Origin: Neptunomonas concharum
GTDB lineage: Bacteria > Pseudomonadota > Gammaproteobacteria > Pseudomonadales > Balneatricaceae
Assembly: GCF_008630635.1 (NCBI RefSeq)
Contig: NZ_CP043869.1
Span: forward strand, 2,914,501-2,978,500
DNA length: 64,000 nt
Direction of reading: 5' to 3'
In this document: in pieces, positions 58,046-64,000 of the stretch
Layout of the letters: the number at the start of each line of letters is the position of its first letter
Position numbering within the stretch: position 1 is the first letter of the stretch
The notes under the pieces: model-generated
The model's database searches: none
Told to the model about the DNA's origin: nothing
The model's input: the letters and a program-made list of their open reading frames with translations, nothing else
Translations under genes and position numbers: made by a program

Positions 58046-60844
58046 TTATACGTCATCCAAATGAAACGCTTCAAGGTTCTCTAATGTGAGAGGCCGTGAA
58101 TAGTAAAACCCTTGTATCTCATCACATCCCTTCGATTCCAGAAAGCTCACCTGCTCAGTCGACTCTGCCCCTTCAGCAATCACTTTAATGCCCATCGCAT
58201 GAGACATCGCAATAACGGTCTGCACAATTGTTTGGTCATCTTCATCTCTACCAATATCCTGCACAAAGGTCCTGTCGATTTTAAGATACTGAATCGGCAT
58301 TTTTTTCAGGTAGCTTAAAGAGGAATACCCCGTTCCGAAATCATCGATAGCGATTGACGCACCTAAACGCCTAACCTGCTTTAATTGATCAAGTGTTTGA
58401 TCCAAGGAATCAACCAAGGCCGTTTCTGTGACCTCTACCGTTATTTGCTTGGCATCAAGCTTACCCGTGTTATTCAATCGACGTAACGTGTTTAGCCACT
58501 TCGTACTGCGGAACTGCTTGGCTGAGATGTTAATGGCGATATTCGCATCAATAAGTGTCGGTGATCGCTGCTTATCTAAAGCCACTTGGTGAATCACCCA
58601 GTCTGTAATGTGATCAATCTCTCCAGATTCCTCTGATACAGGGATAAACTCTGCAGGAGATACATAGCCTAAATCCCGGCTATTCCATCTAAGTAGGGCT
58701 TCATAACCGGTAATCACTAAGCGTTTAGGGTCAACTTTAGGCTGATACACTAAGTGGTATTCATTGCGTTCTATTGCCCCTCGCATCGCTTGCTTGACTC
58801 TTATTAACTTTTGATTTCGCGCGTTGATGGTAAAATCGAAAAAGGAGAAGCAACCGCGGCCTGCTTCTTTTGCATGATACATAGCCGCATCCGCATGTTT
58901 TAATAACTGTTCTGTATTTCCGCCATCTCTTGGATAAATAGCAATCCCGATACTACAACCAATAATAAATTCATTTACCCCAATCTCGTATGCAGCGCTA
59001 AGCGATTTGATGATTTGGCTCGCCATCACGGCCAAACCTGACTCCGTGACACTACCTGGCACCAAAACTGTAAACTCATCTCCCCCCAGTCGGCTAACCA
59101 CATCGACCACGCGCGTATTTTCCTTTAGCCGCTCAGCAACCATAGTCAACAATTTGTCTCCAGCTTCATGCCCCTGTGAATCATTAACCTCTTTAAAGTG
59201 ATCAAGATCGATGAATAAAACACCAAAAGAGTTTTGATAACGCTTTGCATACTCTATCGTTTCTACTAATTTATTTTTGAAGGCCTCACGGTTATGCAAA
59301 CCGGTTAAAGGGTCGGTAAATGCCAGTTTCGCAAGATTTTCTGTCGCCTCTTTTTCCTTGGATACATCCTGAAAGATCCCTATATAACCGGTCATATGGC
59401 CGTCTCTATCCATGATTTTATTGACAGATAGTCGTTTAAAGAACTCTTCTCCAGATTTCTTGCGGCTGACAAGCTCCCCTGTCCAATGGCCTTGCATCTT
59501 GAGTGAGGTCCATATCTTATTAAACATCGCTTTAGGATTTTTTTCTGGCTTTAGAAAAGCAGGTGTATGACCAACCACATCCTCTTTCGAATACCCCGTT
59601 ATACGTTCAAAGGAGCTATTAACATCCAATATCCGCCATCGCCCGTCGGTTATGATTATGGCCTCTACGGTATTCTGGAAAATGCTGCGTGATATACTAA
59701 GCAACGTCTCTGTTTGCTCTTGCTCTGATAAATCGGAAGCAATGGTGCAGATAGCATAAGCACACCCATTACGATCAAATAGAGGAAACTTCACCATATG
59801 TAGCTGACGAAGTGTATTTTGGGAGCTGAAGGACGTGTACCTAGCGATAGGCTCCCCCAGCTCTAAAACTTCGGCATCATATTGGGCAAATTTCTCAGCC
59901 TCGTCTTTAGGAAGAATATCAAATGCAGTGTGTCCTTGAGATGAAGCCACACTAGGGAATGCTTCTTTAAAACGATCATTCATCATAAGGTACTGCCCTT
60001 CTCTATCTTTGATATACACCATCGAAGGGATATTTGTTAGTATGCTCTCTAGCTGCAGATGATGATTGAGCAATTCTCTATGGTCTTCTTCCAACTGGGA
60101 GGCCATGGTATCGATTGTGTTCGCGATCTCTGTTAACTCATCATCACCCGCCATATTAAGACGGGTATTAAACTGCCCTTTTGCGATCTTTTGTGCTGCT
60201 ACTACAATCGTTGCTAAACGCGTACTAATCGAGTGGTTAAAGACCTTCCAAAACAACAGCCCTATAACACCTATTACAATAGAGACTCCCCAGAAGAAAA
60301 AATCGAAGCGGTTTAACAAAGATGCTTGCCTTCTTTCTAAATCAATTTCAAGAATTAAAAGCCCCTGTTGTTCTCTTCGACTTCCATCTTTGCCTAGCAG
60401 TCTAATGGGAGCAAAACCATATAAGGCATTTTCCATGTTATTACTTTCATGAATAGATAACGAAGTTTGCCGCATCAACTCATTGATCTGTTCTGAAATG
60501 TGTAAATGTTCGCTATTAAACACCAACCCCTCTTCACTTAATTTCGAAGATGCGAGTATTCTCTTCTCTTCATCTAATACCAGTAAATGCAGTACATCCC
60601 TGCTCGCACTGTTGGCAGAAATTTCTCGCTTTAATCCCTCGGTATCATTGATAGAGAGCAAATACTCAACGGTGCCTTGCAGGCGATTGACAGTTGAAAC
60701 AGTATCTTGGCGGGATTGCTCAGCAACGACTTCCTTAACATGAGGCTTTAAAACAAATAAATTCAAGCTCACCAATGAGAGCGAGAAGAAGATAACTAAC
60801 AGTAAGAAACTGCTTCTTAGTGAGAGCTGAAAAGGTGTGATCAT
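58046..60844 (-). CDS. Membrane sensor GGDEF-EAL protein (c-di-GMP turnover)
   Basis: 932-aa inner-membrane signalling protein. In order it has TM1 (about residues 11-31), a periplasmic sensor region (about 35-175), TM2 (about 180-200), HAMP, a PAS domain (about 265-385, IPSMVYIKDREGQYLMMND) and a second PAS (about 390-510, TVEAIIITDGRWRILDVNSS). A GGDEF domain with intact RLGGDEF and an RxxD I-site (RVVD) five residues before it, and an EAL domain with YEALLRWN, DDFGTGYSSL and VIAEGAES, complete it. Both enzymes look competent. It is coupled to the upstream binding-lipoprotein gene by a 4-nt overlap. Confidence 0.94.
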   Translation of the reverse strand: MITPFQLSLRSSFLLLVIFFSLSLVSLNLFVLKPHVKEVVAEQSRQDTVSTVNRLQGTVEYLLSINDTEGLKREISANSASRDVLHLLVLDEEKRILASSKLSEEGLVFNSEHLHISEQINELMRQTSLSIHESNNMENALYGFAPIRLLGKDGSRREQQGLLILEIDLERRQASLLNRFDFFFWGVSIVIGVIGLLFWKVFNHSISTRLATIVVAAQKIAKGQFNTRLNMAGDDELTEIANTIDTMASQLEEDHRELLNHHLQLESILTNIPSMVYIKDREGQYLMMNDRFKEAFPSVASSQGHTAFDILPKDEAEKFAQYDAEVLELGEPIARYTSFSSQNTLRQLHMVKFPLFDRNGCAYAICTIASDLSEQEQTETLLSISRSIFQNTVEAIIITDGRWRILDVNSSFERITGYSKEDVVGHTPAFLKPEKNPKAMFNKIWTSLKMQGHWTGELVSRKKSGEEFFKRLSVNKIMDRDGHMTGYIGIFQDVSKEKEATENLAKLAFTDPLTGLHNREAFKNKLVETIEYAKRYQNSFGVLFIDLDHFKEVNDSQGHEAGDKLLTMVAERLKENTRVVDVVSRLGGDEFTVLVPGSVTESGLAVMASQIIKSLSAAYEIGVNEFIIGCSIGIAIYPRDGGNTEQLLKHADAAMYHAKEAGRGCFSFFDFTINARNQKLIRVKQAMRGAIERNEYHLVYQPKVDPKRLVITGYEALLRWNSRDLGYVSPAEFIPVSEESGEIDHITDWVIHQVALDKQRSPTLIDANIAINISAKQFRSTKWLNTLRRLNNTGKLDAKQITVEVTETALVDSLDQTLDQLKQVRRLGASIAIDDFGTGYSSLSYLKKMPIQYLKIDRTFVQDIGRDEDDQTIVQTVIAMSHAMGIKVIAEGAESTEQVSFLESKGCDEIQGFYYSRPLTLENLEAFHLDDV

Positions 60845-61791
60845 TGCGATAAAAACCGACTATCAATTACGTTTTCAGTGAGTACTTCTTTATAGAGCAA
60901 CCCACTTTTCAACAATAAATTTTCTACTTTCCTACCTGTAGATAAAATATTGGGGGGCTCGCCACTCAATAGCTGCTTATTCTCCTCCCTTCCCAATAAA
61001 ATCATCCCATCATAAGCAGCAGCTAACGCCTCTTGATCCATTTTAAGGCGCCCACCCATCTCTTGAAGAGCCTGTGTTTTTTCATCGTTCAAAAATTTTA
61101 GCCCAGCAAACCACCCATTTACTAAATTAGATAACTGTGACGGATGCCGATCTATAAGAGACTCACGCGCAACTAACACATCCACGATTTCACCAGGTAT
61201 CTCTTTGCTGGAAAACAAAACCTTCCCACCAGCTTCTATTAATTGGGACTTCACTGGCTCAAATGTCACTACAACATCGACCTCCTGATTAAGAAAAGCG
61301 CGTTCATGGCGATTGAACTCCATATTGATTATTTTAACGTCAGTAAGCTCTGGAGCATGTATATCCATAGCCCTTGCCCACACAAAGGCACCAAGAGCCG
61401 AAGATTCCAGCCCAACACGCTTACCAGATAGCTCACTTAAGTCTCCTATATATTGTTGAGCAATCACGACGTCTGCGCCTGCAGAGAAGTCCATAACAAG
61501 GATAATTTTCGTATCTGGCTGATCTTGAATGAGAAAGAGAGCTTCATCTAACGTTAAAGCAGCGACATCAATGGTCTTATTACGGTATGCCCTTAACACT
61601 TCTGAAGCGGCGGTAAACTCAACAAAACGAACCCCTTTTGTGTCAAATAACTCTCTGTTTTTTGCTAAATACAGAGGCTCATAACCAGGCCATATATTGG
61701 TACCAACATTAATGATGCCCTCATCAGGCTGGCTACAACCACTCAAGGACACTCCAACAATCAGACTTAGAATACATACAAATAATTTCAC
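60841..61791 (-). CDS. Periplasmic substrate-binding lipoprotein, NMT1/SsuA-like
   Basis: 316-aa protein of the ABC-transporter substrate-binding (NMT1/THI5-like) group. A lipoprotein signal ends VGVSLSGC, then INVGTNIWPGYEPLYLAKNREL, VRFVEFTAASEVLRAYRNKTID, SGKRVGLESSALGAFVWARA and NQEVDVVVTFEPVKSQL. I take GTG 61791 as the start because GGAG lies 7 nt before it and it gives a canonical short signal; a longer frame (to 61899) lacks both. No ABC permease or ATPase follows; the partner is a GGDEF-EAL sensor overlapping by 4 nt. Confidence 0.88.
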   Translation of the reverse strand: MKLFVCILSLIVGVSLSGCSQPDEGIINVGTNIWPGYEPLYLAKNRELFDTKGVRFVEFTAASEVLRAYRNKTIDVAALTLDEALFLIQDQPDTKIILVMDFSAGADVVIAQQYIGDLSELSGKRVGLESSALGAFVWARAMDIHAPELTDVKIINMEFNRHERAFLNQEVDVVVTFEPVKSQLIEAGGKVLFSSKEIPGEIVDVLVARESLIDRHPSQLSNLVNGWFAGLKFLNDEKTQALQEMGGRLKMDQEALAAAYDGMILLGREENKQLLSGEPPNILSTGRKVENLLLKSGLLYKEVLTENVIDSRFLSQ

Positions 61792-61958
61792 ACATAAGCT
61801 CCGTGCTATCTCTATAGGTTTCAGTCTAGCAGTAATTCTTATCCTTGCTTCCAACTCATATGAAGTACCGAAATTCCCCCAAATTAAACTCTCATTCATC
61901 TCGCATCTTTTTAAATAGCAGATTCAAAAAGGATTTATGATCATAACTGGAGACCACT

Positions 61959-62393
61959 ATGCTAAAGCCCGTACACCGCATCACTACAGCTAGCTTACTT
62001 TTTGCAGGTATTCTTCTAAGCACACCTGCCTTATCTGCAGCCGCATGCAAAGGGGAATCGCAAACAACCTGCAGTAATAGCACCAGCTGTTACTGGGTAG
62101 ATGCTTATAAGCGCTCTGACGGAGCCTCAGTTAAGGGACATTGCCGCGCTAAACCAAGCGCTTCTATTAAGAAATCAGAAACTAAAAAGGCAGCTGCAAA
62201 AAATGAGCGGCCTAATGAAAAGGCACAGTCAAAGGCCGAAGGTGCGAAAACAACAAAAGCGCCTGAAGTGAAAAAGACAAACAAACCTAAGACCGATAAG
62301 CAAAAAACAACTTCCGACAAAAAGTCGTCTAAAACTAATCAAGATGTTAAAAACAAAGAAACCAAGACAAACCAGAAAAATACTAAACAATAG
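61959..62393 (+). CDS. Secreted Cys-rich, Lys-rich small protein
   Basis: 144-aa protein with a signal peptide (to STPALSAA), a compact cysteine segment (ACKGE…TTCSNSTSCYWV…GHCRAKP, four cysteines, about residues 29-67) and a Lys/Thr/Ser/Asn-rich unstructured tail of about 75 residues. The tail is strongly basic. The cysteine block resembles short 'ACKGxxxxxCxxxxxCxWV' modules in secreted bacterial proteins. I cannot name a family. Start at ATG 61959. Confidence 0.8.
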   Translation: MLKPVHRITTASLLFAGILLSTPALSAAACKGESQTTCSNSTSCYWVDAYKRSDGASVKGHCRAKPSASIKKSETKKAAAKNERPNEKAQSKAEGAKTTKAPEVKKTNKPKTDKQKTTSDKKSSKTNQDVKNKETKTNQKNTKQ

Positions 62394-62430
62394 TCTATCC
62401 AGAATAAGCACCTAGATAGCTATTGGAGCT

Positions 62431-62456
62431 AAAAAAAGGGGGCTGAATCAGCCCCT
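62431..62456 (-). terminator. Rho-independent terminator of the predicted sRNA
   Basis: Read on the minus strand, GGGGCTG-ATT-CAGCCCC forms a 7-bp GC-rich stem directly followed by C and seven T (62437-62431). It lies 283 nt past the NlpC gene and before the convergent gene's stop, so it best fits the transcript starting near 62557. Confidence 0.88.
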
Positions 62457-62557
62457 AATGACAAGAACCGTGTAATCACCTGAAAGATAAGGGCTTTCTG
62501 ATGATTGAGTGAAGCATACCGCAATAGATTTTGACTAGTGCGGTATAACTTGCGAGC
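62431..62557 (-). ncRNA. Predicted Fur-regulated small RNA (about 127 nt)
   Basis: No protein gene begins here, yet the minus strand has a promoter (62564-62592), a predicted start near 62557 and a terminator ending at 62431. The predicted RNA has a 5' hairpin ATACCGCA/TGCGGTAT (62516-62546), a middle hairpin with GAAAG/CTTTC inside AATCA/TGATT, an unpaired stretch before the terminator, and a seven-U tail suited to Hfq. Size and layout resemble PrrF and RyhB, but I cannot see clear sequence identity to either. Confidence 0.65.
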
Positions 62558-62563
62558 CAAGAC

Positions 62564-62592
62564 ATAATATTAAAAACGAGAATCATTATCAA
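62564..62592 (-). promoter_or_regulatory. Sigma-70 promoter of the predicted sRNA
   Basis: Minus strand TTGATA (62592-62587), exactly 17 nt, TATTAT (62569-62564). This is close to consensus at both boxes and ideal in spacing. Confidence 0.75.
62572..62590. promoter_or_regulatory. Fur box overlapping the sRNA promoter
   Basis: AAAAACGAGAATCATTATC matches the 19-bp Fur consensus GATAATGATAATCATTATC at 15 of 19 positions, with the right half AATCATTATC perfect. It covers the -35 box end and the spacer of the minus-strand promoter, where Fur binding would block RNA polymerase. Confidence 0.75.
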
Positions 62593-62738
62593 TAGCATTT
62601 GCATATTTTATTGGATTTTATCACCAGCTGCTCTGTGTAACCCTATTTACAAGGTGTGTATAACCTCTTAGTAAGTCGCATCATTCCTATACAGCCGCGA
62701 CTTCAGGCTAGTTGGACGATTCTTGAACGCACCTTCCG

Positions 62739-63224
62739 TTAATTATCAAGGTTAACAGGGCGAACCACCTTCCAGAACGCTCTTTGCCAATAAGGGTTAT
62801 CTAAACGCGATCGGGTCACCCCTTTGGATTGGGATGCATGTATGAAAGATCCATTTCCGTTATAAATACCTATATGGCGATCGAAGAACCCCGTTTTAAA
62901 CAAAACTAAGTCTCCCGGTTGAACCTTACTCGCGGCGACTGCGCGCCCAGCACTGGCTTGCTGCTCAGTTGTTCTTGGGAGGACCACACCAAACAATTCT
63001 CGATAGGCATTGGCTACAAAAGCAGAGCAATCCAACCCCGAACGTCCTTGCCCTCCGTACTGATATGGCGTCCCTCTCCAATCATCAAAATAAGTGTTGA
63101 GTTGGGAGTTAATCACTTGAATCCGTATACTGTCATTAACTCCCCTGCGCTCACCTTGGCTTGAACACCCCGCCAAAACTAAGCTCAGTACAAGTACTGG
63201 AATTAGGTGGTTATTCACAAGCAA
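62739..63224 (-). CDS. NlpC/P60-family lipoprotein (cell-wall endopeptidase, Spr/MepS-like)
   Basis: 161-aa lipoprotein with lipobox VLAGC (Cys20) and an NlpC/P60 domain (about residues 40-160): WRGTPYQYGGQGRSGLDCSAF with catalytic Cys66, DRHIGIY with His117 and SFIHASQS with His129. Members cleave peptidoglycan cross-links or stem peptides. TTG at 63224 has AGGA 6 nt upstream; a GTG two codons on is the alternative. The N-terminal part faces the oxygenase gene divergently, with the starts close together. Confidence 0.9.
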   Translation of the reverse strand: MLVNNHLIPVLVLSLVLAGCSSQGERRGVNDSIRIQVINSQLNTYFDDWRGTPYQYGGQGRSGLDCSAFVANAYRELFGVVLPRTTEQQASAGRAVAASKVQPGDLVLFKTGFFDRHIGIYNGNGSFIHASQSKGVTRSRLDNPYWQRAFWKVVRPVNLDN

Positions 63225-63322
63225 TATCCTATTTAAAAAGCGATGAAATACAGTTTTTAGCGACAGTCATTTCAAGTTCAATTATTCTTAGCTCTCTTTT
63301 TTGCCTTGGGAGCAATAACTAT

Positions 63323-63985
63323 TTGGACAGCCAGCCTTTATCTTCCCCGCTTGCATCTCTAATCGAAGATGCTTGGTCCAATGAAATTACCGAAAGCCTT
63401 GCCCACTGCGGGTATTATATTAAGACAAATGCTCTACCTGAACGACTCATCGATGAACTAACACTCACCGCCCAAGACTCAAAGCCTCAGTTTCAGTCAG
63501 CAGGGATTGGTAGAAGTGACGACCACCAAATTAACCAAGTCATCCGCAATGATACTATCCACTGGATAACTGGCACAGATCAAGCACAAGCAATCTATCT
63601 GAATGAAATGGAGCTCTTACGTGTAGCTATTAATAGGCGCCTTTATTTGGGGTTATTTGATTATGAAGCTCATTTTGCCAATTATCCTATTGGCGGCTTT
63701 TACAAAAAACATGTCGATGCTTTTAAGGGACAGTCAAACAGAGTACTTACTACGGTTCTTTATCTCAACAAGCACTGGCGCGAAGAAGACCAAGGGCATC
63801 TTCTTCTTTATAACTCAAAAGGCTCGTTGATTAAATCGGTGCTGCCAGATGCTGGAACGCTCGTCATATTTTTGAGTGAAGAGTTCCCTCACGAAGTTAT
63901 TCCCACCGCACGTGAGCGGTTAAGCATTGCGGGTTGGTTCAGAATCAATACCTCTACCTCCGACAAAGTAGATCCACCTACCTAG
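63323..63985 (+). CDS. Fe(II)/2-oxoglutarate oxygenase (prolyl-hydroxylase-like)
   Basis: 220-aa soluble oxygenase. Metal ligands are His130-x-Asp132 (YKKHVDAF) and His190 (FPHEVIP), with Arg199 (RERLSIAGWF) for 2-oxoglutarate. VLTTVLYLNKHW and GTLVIFLSEEF are typical strands of the double-stranded beta-helix. The open frame extends left to 63161, but this would overlap the NlpC gene; TTG 63323 with GGGAG 10 nt upstream gives a normal-length protein. The start remains uncertain. Substrate unknown. Confidence 0.85.
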   Translation: MDSQPLSSPLASLIEDAWSNEITESLAHCGYYIKTNALPERLIDELTLTAQDSKPQFQSAGIGRSDDHQINQVIRNDTIHWITGTDQAQAIYLNEMELLRVAINRRLYLGLFDYEAHFANYPIGGFYKKHVDAFKGQSNRVLTTVLYLNKHWREEDQGHLLLYNSKGSLIKSVLPDAGTLVIFLSEEFPHEVIPTARERLSIAGWFRINTSTSDKVDPPT

Positions 63986-64000
63986 CCCCACTGGCAAATG

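Larger units (their letters stand above)
62394..62738. other. Gap between convergent genes containing a predicted sRNA unit
   Basis: 345 nt separating the end of the Lys-rich protein gene from the end of the NlpC gene. It holds a minus-strand promoter, a Fur box and a terminator (see separate entries). The remaining right part (about 62600-62738) shows no frame or RNA-like structure. Confidence 0.6.

Overview
The window looks like a chromosomal segment of a marine-type gammaproteobacterium related to Oceanospirillales/Pseudomonadales. Supporting signs are the FinR-like/Fpr divergent pair with an Azotobacter/Pseudomonas-type Fpr ending in VEK, the long (343 aa) DapD in a dapC-yffB-dapD-dapE operon, TamA/TamB, GreB, ETF-ubiquinone oxidoreductase next to an acyl-CoA dehydrogenase, and a DUF1302/DUF1329 pair beside an AraC regulator. 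The genus is not claimed. Coding density is high. I see no transposase, integrase, prophage module or CRISPR array.

Region 1 (1-10121) is an iron-acquisition block, all on the + strand: the tail of exbB, two exbD genes, tonB, a siderophore-type TonB-dependent receptor, a PiuC/YbiX Fe(II)/2-oxoglutarate hydroxylase, an FMN alpha-hydroxy-acid oxidase, and an RND efflux pair (lipoprotein adaptor plus permease). Uptake energising, outer-membrane transport, two oxidative enzymes and an exporter sit in one run. Region 2 (10285-12490) holds two small membrane proteins, a 44-aa membrane protein gene on the minus strand, an AT-rich stretch with an FNR/Anr-type site, and a small ParC-like gene. Region 3 (12528-21657) has an SlyD-like isomerase, an esterase and pdxH on the minus strand. 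It is followed by a lipid-transport operon in which LetA is encoded as two separate PqiA-type proteins ahead of a seven-MCE-domain LetB and an unknown lipoprotein. A DUF2959 lipoprotein, a glycerate-kinase-like P-loop kinase and an alpha/beta hydrolase then run on the minus strand.

Region 4 (21795-33801) contains a second RND pair, an EF-hand secreted protein, the lysine/peptidoglycan precursor operon dapC-yffB-dapD-dapE with rlmA and a small membrane protein, a DUF945 protein and a small unknown. Region 5 (33794-43432), mostly minus strand, has a DMT permease, an orphan, tamB-tamA, greB, a tRNA cluster (two identical tRNA-Lys, tRNA-Asn, tRNA-Ser) and the finR/fpr pair. Region 6 (43567-54319) has an MFS permease, a MarC-type protein, three tandem paralogous secreted proteins of unknown function, ETF-QO with acyl-CoA dehydrogenase, and an AraC regulator.

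Region 7 (54635-63985) contains the DUF1302/DUF1329 envelope pair, a periplasmic-binding lipoprotein translationally coupled to a membrane GGDEF-EAL protein, a secreted Cys/Lys-rich protein, an NlpC/P60 lipoprotein and a second Fe(II)/2OG oxygenase. Between the Lys-rich protein and the NlpC gene, where no protein gene starts, the minus strand carries a near-consensus sigma-70 promoter overlapped by a Fur box. A rho-independent terminator lies about 125 nt downstream. This has the layout of an unannotated iron-controlled small RNA and is the most notable observation in the window.
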